DNA from: Rhodoblastus sp963704565
Lineage (GTDB): Bacteria > Pseudomonadota > Alphaproteobacteria > Rhizobiales > Beijerinckiaceae
DNA length: 64,000 nt
Direction: 5' to 3'
Assembly: GCA_963704565.1 (NCBI GenBank)
Contig: OY969917.1
Location: 2,666,001 to 2,730,000, forward strand
Shown: piece by piece, positions 20,738-29,090 of the stretch
Layout of the letters: each line of letters begins with the position of its first letter
Position numbering within the stretch: the first letter of the stretch is position 1
Program-made: the position numbers and the translations under genes
The notes under the pieces: model-generated
Databases searched by the model: none
Told to the model about the DNA's origin: nothing
The model's input: the letters and a program-made list of their open reading frames with translations, nothing else

Positions 20738-21201
20738 GATCGAGGCGTGACTGTGTCGCTAAATCGCTAACCGCCTATTTCGCAATTGCGCGGCATTTTC
20801 TCTTCAGCGCCGCCATTTCGCTTATGGAGAGATTTGGCGAAAGAAAGCCTTCCCATCGACATTGCTGGGGTCTTGCGTGGGAGGCGCTGAAGACACAGGC
20901 CGACAATGGCGCTCCAAGACCTACGGCCGTGACCGGCATTATTTGGCTATGCCGGGTCGCCGATTAGACAATCATATTTATTTTCAATCGGTTGAAGTGC
21001 GTTCAAGCTGCGGTCGGGGCGCGGCGGCATTGTCGCCATCGCCGGCCTGGGGCCACGCCGGGGCGAATGGTGGCGAACGCCCTTGCTGGCCTTTGGTGGA
21101 CCATGGCCGCCGATCTATGGGCGGCCGGTGAACGCATAAATCATTAACTTCGAGAGAAGTTTCGCGTTTTTCGCAGCTTGTGCGGCGTCCAGGTCGGAGC
21201 T
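20738..21201. other. Intergenic stretch between RpfF-like and GGDEF-EAL genes
   Basis: 464 bases with no supported gene. It probably carries the promoter of the GGDEF-EAL gene; no clear terminator for the RpfF-like gene was seen, so read-through is possible. Confidence 0.5.
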
Positions 21202-22164
21202 TCATGCGCTGGTTTGCGCGTTTGGCGTCGCATTCGCCTGGAACGCGCGCGACAGGAAATGATCCTGAGCTTTGACGATTTTCTGAAGGTAGGAAATCTC
21301 GATCGGCGTCAAACGGATCATGTGGTCAACCCAGCGTTTGGCGAGATCGGCCAACTCTTCTTCGAAGGGGCCGGCGCTACGCTTGTAGAAGGCCTCAAAG
21401 AGCGCCAGTTGCGCGGCGTGAGTCTTCAGGTTGTCGGTGGCGTATTTGCGCAGCCAGGCTTCGCTTTCGCCCTCTCCGACGACGGCGTCGAGCGCGCCGA
21501 TCCCGGCGAATTCTTCGGCGGAATATTCCTTGCCGCCGCTGAGGACTTCATGCGCGACGCGCGGATGGAGGACGCGGGACAGGACCGCGACGGCGCCGAT
21601 TGGGAAATGATTGAACTTGATTTCCGGATAGGAAAAGGTGGCCTGGCGTTCGGCGATCATCACGTTACTGGATCGCGGCGCATCGATGCCGCCGCCGAGC
21701 GCTACGCCGCGGACGGCGGCGAGGGTGATGGCCGCGCCGCGAAGGCTCGACGCGTTCCAACTGACGCCTTCGATCGATTGTCTCGCATAGTCTTCGAGCC
21801 CGGCGCGATCGTTTTTGGCGATACATTCGAGATAAAATTCAAGATCTCCACCAAGCGTGAAGACTGATCCGTGCTGCTTGTGCATATATGCTAGAAACCT
21901 TACCGGAGACTTGGCGTATTTTTCTGGGCCCCATAAGAAATTTATCGCACGTTGGACCTTGTTGATGCTAGATAACAGCTCAAGCGTGAACACTGGCCTG
22001 GGTTCTGGCGCAAGGGTAAGCCATAGCGTCTTGATTTTAGCTTCGTAAGATAGCTCTATTTGCGGAGTGTGGCCCAAATATGCATGAATATCTTCGATAA
22101 CATCGTCATACGCATAATCGTTGATTGCGATTTTTGAATTGCGCGCGACCCAAATGTCAGTCAT
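21202..22164 (-). CDS. RpfF-like enoyl-CoA hydratase (DSF synthase family)
   Basis: A 320-residue crotonase-fold protein with the layout of RpfF, which makes cis-2-unsaturated fatty-acid signals from acyl-ACP. Seen: WLTLAPEPRPVFTLELLSSI, the oxyanion segment GSVFTLGGDLEFYLECI, ALGGGIDAPRSSNVMIAE and the downstream YPEIKFNHFPIGAVAVLSR. In Xanthomonas RpfF the two catalytic glutamates lie in GGGFEAAL and LPEVLFDLFPG; here the second is kept (E181) and the first is Asp (D161). The C-terminal half (RVVP-like DAVVGEGESEAW, helical tail) also aligns. Base composition is lower in GC than neighbours. A c-di-GMP enzyme follows. Whether it makes a DSF signal is inference. Confidence 0.8.
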   Translation of the reverse strand: MTDIWVARNSKIAINDYAYDDVIEDIHAYLGHTPQIELSYEAKIKTLWLTLAPEPRPVFTLELLSSINKVQRAINFLWGPEKYAKSPVRFLAYMHKQHGSVFTLGGDLEFYLECIAKNDRAGLEDYARQSIEGVSWNASSLRGAAITLAAVRGVALGGGIDAPRSSNVMIAERQATFSYPEIKFNHFPIGAVAVLSRVLHPRVAHEVLSGGKEYSAEEFAGIGALDAVVGEGESEAWLRKYATDNLKTHAAQLALFEAFYKRSAGPFEEELADLAKRWVDHMIRLTPIEISYLQKIVKAQDHFLSRAFQANATPNAQTSA

Positions 22165-22597
22165 TTTCGTTTCTCGTCTCTAAGGTCGAATGGCGGCTCT
22201 TTGCCGTTGATACTAGACGAGGTTAACGAATTGTAAATTTTTGCCTAAGAAGGTGGTTAATTTTGCAGCGAGGGTCGTTGAATCAGGCGCGGCCGGGCCT
22301 GCCGGAGACATGCCGGGTTGACCTCCCAACTCGACAGCCAAGAAGCAGCTATTTAAATTCTTAAATTGGCCAACGCTTATTTCCGCAACGTTTCAGCTTT
22401 TCCGGCCTGGGTCGCCGGGAACAACCACTTAAAAGCCTTGGTCGTGCCGATCGCGAAGCGGCCGCTGACCGCATATTGCCGACGTTGCGAAGGAAACTCC
22501 AGGACGCATTTGGGTCTCAGGACTAAACCGCTTTCGCGGTAGGGGCGGCGAGAAGCGGCGAGATTCGTGATCGTGCAATTCCTGAGGCGACGCGGCT
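22165..22597. other. Non-coding stretch upstream of the RpfF-like gene
   Basis: About 430 bases, AT-richer than average, with no gene. It contains the probable promoter of the RpfF-like gene and the second copy of the AGGACTAAACCGCT repeat at about 22505–22560, then runs into the IS91-type element. Confidence 0.5.
22505..22560. repeat. Dispersed repeat, copy 2 (pairs with 18204–18260)
   Basis: Shares AGGACTAAACCGCT, TCGCGGTAGG and the following GCGG-rich segment with the copy at 18204. Confidence 0.6.
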
Positions 22598-22650
22598 GAC
22601 CTGTCTCAAAATCGTGGGGTTCAACCCCATGCGAGACAGGAGCTTTCGCG

Positions 22651-23526
22651 ATGATCGACAAGCCAAACAGCCCATTGCGCCAGCGCATGACCGAGGACAT
22701 GACGGCGCGCCGCTTCACCGAGAAGGTCCAGAAGGACTACATCCGCCACGTGCGGAACTTCGCGGTCTTTCTCCGCCGTTCGCCGGACGCCGCCACGGCC
22801 GAGGACGTTCGGCTCTTCCAGCTGCATATGGCCAATCGGCAGATCGGCGCGCCGACCATCAACGCCGCCGTCGCCGCGCTGCGGTTCTTCTTCAACGTCA
22901 CGCTCGAACGGCCTGAACTCGCCCGCCATCTCGCTGGCGTGCATAAGCCGCGCAGGGCGCCGGTGGTGCTGAACCAGGAGGAGGTGGCCCGCCTCCTCGA
23001 AGCCGCGCCCGGCCTCAAGTACAAGGCCGCCTTCGGCGTCGCCTATGGCGCGGGATTGCGCGTCTCCGAGGTCGTGGCGCTCAAGGTGTCGGACATCGAC
23101 AGCAAGCGCATGACCTTGCGGGTCGAGCAGGGCAAGGGTCAGCGCGACCGCTATGTCATGCTCTCGCCGCAACTGCTCGAATGGCTGCGCGACTGGTGGC
23201 GGGCGGCGCGGCCCCAGGCCTGGCTGTTTCCCGGGCAGAACCCGGTCAACCCGATGTCGGCGCGCCAGTTGAGCCGCGTTGTGCGCGAAACGGCGCGGAC
23301 AGCTGGCATCGCCAAGCGCGTGTCGCCCCACACCCTGCGGCACAGCTTCGCCACCCATCTGCTCGAACAGAACGTCGACATCCGCGTCATCCAGGTCCTG
23401 CTCGGACACGCCAAGCTGGAGACGACGGCGCTTTACACCCGCGTCGCCGTCAACACGATCCGCGACGTCACCAGCCCGCTGGAAAAGCTCACCGCGAACC
23501 TCACCGGGCGCGCGCCGCCCGTTTGA
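22651..23526 (+). CDS. Tyrosine recombinase/integrase of the IS91-type element
   Basis: A 291-residue XerC/D-like recombinase. The N-terminal SAM-like core-binding domain runs to about residue 100; the catalytic domain has Arg in YGAGLRVSEVVALK, the HxxR box HTLRHSFATH, LGHAKLETTALYTRV with the nucleophile Tyr. The ATG at 22651 has AGGAG 9 bases upstream. Such integrases regularly precede IS91-type transposases and are thought to belong to the element. Confidence 0.9.
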   Translation: MIDKPNSPLRQRMTEDMTARRFTEKVQKDYIRHVRNFAVFLRRSPDAATAEDVRLFQLHMANRQIGAPTINAAVAALRFFFNVTLERPELARHLAGVHKPRRAPVVLNQEEVARLLEAAPGLKYKAAFGVAYGAGLRVSEVVALKVSDIDSKRMTLRVEQGKGQRDRYVMLSPQLLEWLRDWWRAARPQAWLFPGQNPVNPMSARQLSRVVRETARTAGIAKRVSPHTLRHSFATHLLEQNVDIRVIQVLLGHAKLETTALYTRVAVNTIRDVTSPLEKLTANLTGRAPPV

Positions 23527-23536
23527 CGCACGCCGC

Positions 23537-24742
23537 ATGCCGCGGCCTCATCTTGAAGTCGCCGACATTTTTCACGCCCATGGCGCGGACTGGCGCAAGG
23601 CCAACGCCGGTCATGTCAGCCTCGCCCAATTGAAGGCGATGTCGGCGATCGAAAACTGCCGCACCTCCGCGCTCGGCGGTCATGTCGAGCGCTGCGAGGA
23701 CTGCGCGCATACGCGCATCTCCTATAACTCCTGCCGCAACCGCCATTGTCCCAAGTGTCAGGCCGCCGCCGCCCGACAATGGCTGGCAGAACGAGAAGCC
23801 GAACTGCTGCCGGCTCCCTATTTCCACGTCGTCTTCACCGTGCCGGCCGCGGTCGCGGCGATCGCTTTCCAGAACAAGGCCGTCGTCTACGATCTGCTGT
23901 TCAAGGCGGCGGCCGAGACCCTGACCACCATCGCCGCCGATCCCAAACATCTCGGCGCCCGCATCGGCCTCACCGCCGTCCTGCACACATGGGGCTCGGC
24001 GCTGACCCATCATCCCCATGTCCACATCATCGTTCCCGGCGGCGGCCTGTCGCCGGACGGATCGCGCTGGATCGCCTGCAAGCCGGGCTTTTTCCTGTCG
24101 GTGCGCGTGCTCTCGCGCTTGTTCCGGCGGCTGTTCCTCGAAGGTCTCGCCACGCTGAACGCCGCCGGCCGCCTCACCTTCTTCGGCGATCTGGCGCCGC
24201 TCGCCGACAGAGAGGCTTTCGCCGCAGCCCTCGCGCCTTTGCGTCGCTCCGAATGGGTCGTTTACGCCAAGCGGCCCTTCGCCGGTCCAAAGGCTGTGCT
24301 CGCCTATTTGTCGCGCTATACCCATCGGGTCGCCATCTCGAACTCCCGGCTCATCGCGCTCGACGACGCGGGCGTCACCTTCAAATGGAAAGATTATCGG
24401 ATCAAGGAAGGCGACCAGCTCAAGACCATGACGCTCGACGGGCCTGAGTTCATCCGCCGGTTTCTCATGCACGTGCTGCCAAGCGGCTTCCACCGCATCC
24501 GCCACTACGGCCTGTTCGCCAGCGCGGCGCGAGCCCGCAACATCGAGCGCGCCCGCGCGTTACTGGCCGTCGCCGAGACCCCGCCGCAACAACAGCCCGA
24601 GACGGATGGCGACGCCGATCCCGTTGACGGCGCGCACAAATGCCCCTGCTGCGGCGGCCGGATGATCATCATCGAAACGTTTGAAGGCGTGCGCCCCGCG
24701 CCGCCGGCCTCGCCCTGTCGGATCAGGATCGACACCTCATGA
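23537..24742 (+). CDS. IS91-family transposase (HUH type)
   Basis: A 401-residue transposase. The N-terminal zinc-binding region has CEDCAHTRISYNSCRNRHC then PKCQ. The HUH motif is THHPHVHIIVPGGGL near residue 160, and a Tyr-containing helix (VLAYLSRYTHRVAISNSRL) follows near 260. A C-terminal CPCCGG motif may bind another zinc. The length is full for the family and no frame break is seen, so it may be active. ATG 23537 gives a normal IS91 N-terminus (PRPHLEVADIFHAHG). Confidence 0.92.
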   Translation: MPRPHLEVADIFHAHGADWRKANAGHVSLAQLKAMSAIENCRTSALGGHVERCEDCAHTRISYNSCRNRHCPKCQAAAARQWLAEREAELLPAPYFHVVFTVPAAVAAIAFQNKAVVYDLLFKAAAETLTTIAADPKHLGARIGLTAVLHTWGSALTHHPHVHIIVPGGGLSPDGSRWIACKPGFFLSVRVLSRLFRRLFLEGLATLNAAGRLTFFGDLAPLADREAFAAALAPLRRSEWVVYAKRPFAGPKAVLAYLSRYTHRVAISNSRLIALDDAGVTFKWKDYRIKEGDQLKTMTLDGPEFIRRFLMHVLPSGFHRIRHYGLFASAARARNIERARALLAVAETPPQQQPETDGDADPVDGAHKCPCCGGRMIIIETFEGVRPAPPASPCRIRIDTS

Positions 24743-25225
24743 CCATGACCCCACTTCCCGCTCCCCAGTTCTGCTTGCCTTCGCCGCCGACCTCGTTCTG
24801 GCCCGGGCGCGCCGCGCCCGAAACGCCCGCCCAAAGCTGCTTCAGCCCCATGACCTTCGGAAAAATCTACGCGCGGATCGCCCAAATCGCCTCCTCGCCG
24901 CACGTCACACCGTCAAATACCGGCGCCAAAGCGCAAAACAGACGCCCCGTTGCCCTGACCGCCGTCTTCAAATCCCCATAGCGAGCCTCGCGGCAACGGA
25001 GCCTTTCCGGCCCGCGGTTTCCTCCTTCGGAGGCTTTCGGTCGCCGGCCCCGCGCCGACCCGATCACGCGTGTGGGGGCCGGCGACCGAAACCCTTCACA
25101 ATTCCGGAAGGTCGTTATCCCGCCAGATAATGTGCGGAATGGTCGCCAAGCAGCCATTGCCGCCAAAATCCCCGGGCTTCCGCTTTCCGCCGATTTCCAT
25201 CCTCCCGCGCTGACGGTGGCTGCCG
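24743..25225. other. Non-coding region right of the IS91 element, with hairpins
   Basis: No convincing gene. It holds CCTCC-TTC-GGAGG near 25021–25033 and a perfect 17-bp inverted repeat beginning TTTCGGTCGCCGGCCCC (25035–25051) and ending GGGGCCGGCGACCGAAA (25075–25091) with a 23-base loop. These may be part of the element's termination end or of the galE 3' region. Confidence 0.5.
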
Positions 25226-26224
25226 TCAAGCCTCAGCCGGCGCCTGCTCCTCCGCCAGTTTCTTCTCCCAAGCCATCGCCTGCCGCACGATCTCTTCCAG
25301 ATTGTCGTGGATCGGCGTCCAGCCGAGCCTTTCGCGGATGCGCTCATTGGCGGCGACGATGGCCGCCGGGTCGCCGGGGCGCCTCCCTGAGATTTTCACC
25401 GGGAAATCGACGCCCGAGACTTTTTTCACCGTTTCGACCACTTCCAGCACCGAATAGCCGCGCTTGTAGCCGCAATTGCACGCGAGGCTTTCGCCCCCGC
25501 CGCGCAGATGGCGCAAGGCGTCCATATGGGCGCGGACTAGATCGGTGACCTGGATATAGTCACGCAGGCAGGAGCCGTCGGGGGTCGGGTAATCGGTCCC
25601 GAACACTTCCATGCCGGGGCGCAGGCCGAGCGCCGCCTGGACCGCGACCTTGATCAGATGGGTGGCGTTGGGAGTGGACTGGCCGGTGCGGCCCTTGGGG
25701 TCGGCGCCCGCGACATTGAAATAGCGCAAAGCCACATAGCGCAGGCCGTGGGCGTGGGCGACATCCTCCAGCATCCATTCGACCATCAGTTTCGAGCGGC
25801 CGTAGGGCGAGACGGGTTTCAGGGTCTCGTCCTCGGTCACCGGATTTTGCTCGGGCTCGCCATAAACCGCCGCGGTCGAGGAAAAGATGAAATTCTTCAC
25901 CCCCGCCTCGACCGCATTGGCGAGCAGGCTTCGCGCCGAGGCAGTGTTGTTCTTGTAATAGCCCAGGGGGTCGGCAACCAATTCCGGCACCACGATCTTG
26001 GCGGCGAAATGGATGATCGAGTCGATCTTGCGGCTTTTCAGCAGATCCCGGACCAAGGCCTCGTCGCCGAAATCGCCCACGACCAGTTCGGCCTGGGGCG
26101 GCACGGAGGCGCGCCGGCCGGTGGAGAGATTGTCGAGCACGACCACGCTTTCGCCGGCGTCGGTCAGTTCATAGGCCATGTGGGAGCCGATATAGCCGGC
26201 GCCTCCGGTCACGAGAACGCTCAT
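25226..26224 (-). CDS. galE: UDP-glucose 4-epimerase
   Basis: Extended short-chain dehydrogenase of 332 residues interconverting UDP-glucose and UDP-galactose. It has the NAD motif GGAGYIGSHM at the N-terminus, VVLDNLSTG, a Ser/Thr in FSSTAAVYG, catalytic YxxxK in SPYGRSKLMVE, and the ALRYFNVAGA and DYIQVTDL segments typical of GalE/ExoB. It is divergent from galU 185 bases away, so the pair would supply UDP-sugars for polysaccharide or lipopolysaccharide. Confidence 0.95.
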   Translation of the reverse strand: MSVLVTGGAGYIGSHMAYELTDAGESVVVLDNLSTGRRASVPPQAELVVGDFGDEALVRDLLKSRKIDSIIHFAAKIVVPELVADPLGYYKNNTASARSLLANAVEAGVKNFIFSSTAAVYGEPEQNPVTEDETLKPVSPYGRSKLMVEWMLEDVAHAHGLRYVALRYFNVAGADPKGRTGQSTPNATHLIKVAVQAALGLRPGMEVFGTDYPTPDGSCLRDYIQVTDLVRAHMDALRHLRGGGESLACNCGYKRGYSVLEVVETVKKVSGVDFPVKISGRRPGDPAAIVAANERIRERLGWTPIHDNLEEIVRQAMAWEKKLAEEQAPAEA

Positions 26225-26409
26225 ATCTCTCCGCCCTTGTCAATTCGCCGCCTTTTTGGGGCGCGGCGCCTTGTAAACCATAAAAACCGTGAGGCGAAGC
26301 GGCGAAAGTCGAAACAGCGAAATTTAACTTTTCTTGGCGCAAGAACTTGGCAGGTGCTAGAAGGCGGCGGCCTTCAGAAGCCTCGCCAATTCGCCCCAGT
26401 GGATGCCCC

Positions 26410-27300
26410 ATGCCGAAAAAGCCTGTCCGCAAAGCCGTTTTCCCAGTCGCCGGCCTCGGCACCCGCGTGCTGCCGGCCACCAAGTCCGTGCCGAAAGAAA
26501 TGCTGACCGTGGTCGATCGCCCGGTTTTGCAGCATTGCGTCGAAGAGGCGCGGGAAGCGGGCATCGAGCATTTCATTTTCGTCACCGGCCGCAACAAGGC
26601 GGTGATCGAGGACCATTTCGACGTCGCCTATGAGCTGGAGGAAACCCTGCGGCGCCGGGGCAAGCTGAAGGAGCTGGAGGAGCTGCAAAGCTCGCTTCCG
26701 GCGGCCGGCGCCACCAGTTTCACCCGCCAGCAGGAGCCGCTCGGCCTCGGCCACGCCATCTGGTGCGCGCGCGAAGTCATCGACGACGAGCCTTTCGCCG
26801 TCGTGCTGCCCGACATGATCACCTTGCCGGGGTCGGACGGCAAGCGCTGCCTGCGCCAGTGCATCGACACTTATGAAGAGCTGGGCGGCAATGTCATCGC
26901 CGTCGAGGAAGTGCCGATGGAGGAAACCTCGCAATATGGCGTGGTCGCCAAGGGCCGGGAATTCGGCAAGTCCTTCGAGATCGTGGGCATGGTGGAAAAG
27001 CCGGCGAAGGGGACCGCGCCGTCCAATTTCATCATTTCCGGCCGCTATATCCTCCAGCCGGAGATCTTCGACTTCCTGCGCAAGGGCGAGAAGGGCGCCG
27101 GCGGCGAAATCCAGCTCACCGATTCGATGCGCGAGCTGAAGACGACGCAAAAATTCTTCGCCCGCAATTTCGACGGCAAGACCTATGACACCGGCTCGAA
27201 GATCGGCTTTCTCGCCGCCAATGTCGCCTTCGCTCTGTCGAGGCCGGACATCGAGCCGGGCTTCCGCGCCGAACTGAAGCGGATCGTCGGCAGTCTGTAA
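26410..27300 (+). CDS. galU: UTP–glucose-1-phosphate uridylyltransferase
   Basis: Makes UDP-glucose from UTP and glucose-1-phosphate; 296 residues from ATG 26410 (MPKKPVRKAVFPVAGLGTRV). The nucleotide-binding signature GLGTRVLPATKSVPKEML is near the N-terminus; VVLPDMI, the VEKPAKG lysine and GAGGEIQLTDSMR are also present. Earlier in-frame codons encode an Arg-rich, non-conserved leader, so the ATG at 26410 is preferred. It is divergent from galE. Confidence 0.95.
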   Translation: MPKKPVRKAVFPVAGLGTRVLPATKSVPKEMLTVVDRPVLQHCVEEAREAGIEHFIFVTGRNKAVIEDHFDVAYELEETLRRRGKLKELEELQSSLPAAGATSFTRQQEPLGLGHAIWCAREVIDDEPFAVVLPDMITLPGSDGKRCLRQCIDTYEELGGNVIAVEEVPMEETSQYGVVAKGREFGKSFEIVGMVEKPAKGTAPSNFIISGRYILQPEIFDFLRKGEKGAGGEIQLTDSMRELKTTQKFFARNFDGKTYDTGSKIGFLAANVAFALSRPDIEPGFRAELKRIVGSL

Positions 27301-27309
27301 CGCCTCGGC

Positions 27310-29028
27310 CTATTCCTGGAGCTTCAGGCCGACGGTCATGATATTGGCGGTGAAGTCCGATCCGGCCTGATTGGCGTCTGTTTTCTGAAGCGCATAGGCC
27401 GCGGTGAGCACGACGTGGCGGGAGAGATGATATTCCGCCTTCAGCCCGGCGGTATAGAGGGTCGAAACCAGCGGATTGCCGGGATAGGTCGAATTCAGCA
27501 CGCCGGCGGTCGCGGTCAGGGTGAGATCGCGGCGCAACGCGTGCTCGACCTCGAGCGACAGGCCCCGGTTCACGACGCCGGAAGCGTTATAGAGGATGGC
27601 TTCGTCCATCGTCCCCTGGCCGCGCAAGGTCACCTTGGTCAGCGGCGTCGGCGTCCAGATCAGCGAAATGTCATAGACCGGGCCACGCAGATCGGCGAGG
27701 CGCGGATCCTGGTAATGGCGGTCCTCGTAGCCGACCGAGGCGGCCCCCGTCAGCAGATGGCTAAACAGGAAGGTTGAGCCGCCGCTGATGGAATCGCCGG
27801 TCGAATCGCGCTCATAGCCGTCGGTGGCGACCGTCGAATCGTGGACGCGCTGGTCCAGGCCGCCGGTGACGAAGGGCTGGATTTCGGGCGTCAGCGCATA
27901 GCTGGCCTTGAGGGTCGCACCATAATCGTTGAAGGAATCCCGCGACAAATCCTGCGTCGAACCGTCGGCGAATTGGGCGTCGGCCCAATAATCGCGCTCG
28001 ACCGAGCCGCGCAAAGTCATCTCAAGGCGATTGAAGTCCTGGGTCGCGCCCAGGCCGCCGCCATAAACCGCGATCAGAGGCCGCGTCGCGAGCAGGGTCG
28101 AAGCGCCGTTGTTGTAAAGGTTGGGCGAGGTCTCATATTGCGTCGTCAGCGAATATTTGCCGTCGATATTGATTTTCGTGTCGCGGGTCACGTCGATGCG
28201 GGCGAGGAAATCGCCGGCGCCGTCCGGGGCGTTGGCGGCCGGAAGGTTGAAAAAATCGTCATAGCCGAGCCGCATCTCGCCGGTGAAGGAATGATTCTCC
28301 CAGTTGGAGACGGCGGAAAGGCCCACTTCCTCGCGCATGAAGCTTGAACCGTGCAACTGAGGCGATCCCGGAGAGGCTTGAAAGGGATTGGAATTATAGC
28401 CGAAATCGGTCTCGGCATAGGCGTGGGCGCGCAAGGGGCCGGCGTCGACGCCCAACGGCGCGAAGGGGTCGGGATCGAGCTTCGGCTTAGGCTTGGCCGT
28501 AATCAGCGCTGGCGTGGCGGTGGTCGGCGCCGGGACCAGCAAAGCGGGATCGATGTTCTCGCCGCGCAGTCCCAGCCGCTGGACGCGCCGCGCCTCGGCT
28601 GAAGTCGGATAGGGGACGAGATCGGGCAGCGGATGCGCCTGGGTCTTGCGGTTCGATTTCGGCTTCAGCTTGAGGGGCCGGGGTTTGCCGTAATTGGCGG
28701 CGGCCTCTCCGGGCGGCGCGGCGGCGGGATCGGGATAATAAGCGTCGGGCAGCGGCGCCGTCGTCACCGGCGTTGCGTCCGGCGGGGGCGGCGCGCCGGC
28801 GCCCGGCCGCGCGGGCCGAGGCGCGCCATAAATATCGTCGTCCGAGGCGCGCAGGCCGGCGTCCTGAGCGAGCGCCGGGGCGGCCAAAGCCAGCGTCGTC
28901 AAGGCGGTCGCGGCGAGTGCGCGCAACGCCGCGCGCGCGCAGAAGGCGCGGAAAGCGCGGAAGGCGCGGAAGGCGCGGAAAGATCGCGCGGAAAAAAGGT
29001 CGGACTCGCAACGCTGTTCGACGGACAA
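27310..29028 (-). CDS. Outer-membrane beta-barrel protein (BBP2-like)
   Basis: A 572-residue exported protein. After a signal (LRALAATALTTLALAAPALA) come an Ala/Pro-rich linker (PRPARPGAGAPPPPDATP) and a basic segment (KPRPLKLKPKSNRKTQ). A long beta-rich barrel follows from about residue 200 (YAETDFGYNSNPFQ; HFxAxY-like strands) to an aromatic-ending strand (MTVGLKLQE). This matches putative beta-barrel porin 2 proteins of Rhizobiales, often near polysaccharide genes; galE and galU are adjacent. The N-terminus before the signal has a FRAF repeat (see finding), so the true start may be inside it. Confidence 0.78.
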   Translation of the reverse strand: MSVEQRCESDLFSARSFRAFRAFRAFRAFCARAALRALAATALTTLALAAPALAQDAGLRASDDDIYGAPRPARPGAGAPPPPDATPVTTAPLPDAYYPDPAAAPPGEAAANYGKPRPLKLKPKSNRKTQAHPLPDLVPYPTSAEARRVQRLGLRGENIDPALLVPAPTTATPALITAKPKPKLDPDPFAPLGVDAGPLRAHAYAETDFGYNSNPFQASPGSPQLHGSSFMREEVGLSAVSNWENHSFTGEMRLGYDDFFNLPAANAPDGAGDFLARIDVTRDTKINIDGKYSLTTQYETSPNLYNNGASTLLATRPLIAVYGGGLGATQDFNRLEMTLRGSVERDYWADAQFADGSTQDLSRDSFNDYGATLKASYALTPEIQPFVTGGLDQRVHDSTVATDGYERDSTGDSISGGSTFLFSHLLTGAASVGYEDRHYQDPRLADLRGPVYDISLIWTPTPLTKVTLRGQGTMDEAILYNASGVVNRGLSLEVEHALRRDLTLTATAGVLNSTYPGNPLVSTLYTAGLKAEYHLSRHVVLTAAYALQKTDANQAGSDFTANIMTVGLKLQE

Positions 29029-29090
29029 GTGCTGGCCTCGCGGCGCGGCGGCGAGGCGTCGCGCATGAGGCCAGCGTTAAGGATTTATGG

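Larger units (their letters stand above)
22598..24742 (+). mobile_element. IS91-family element with accessory tyrosine recombinase
   Basis: A two-gene mobile element: a tyrosine recombinase (22651–23526) followed after 10 bases by an IS91-type HUH transposase (23537–24742). Its left side holds nested palindromes: CCTGTCTC (22600–22607) with GAGACAGG (22633–22640), enclosing TGGGGTT-C-AACCCCA (22615–22629). IS91 elements have no terminal inverted repeats and make no target duplication, so exact ends cannot be set here; the right end may extend to the hairpins near 25035–25091. Confidence 0.8.
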
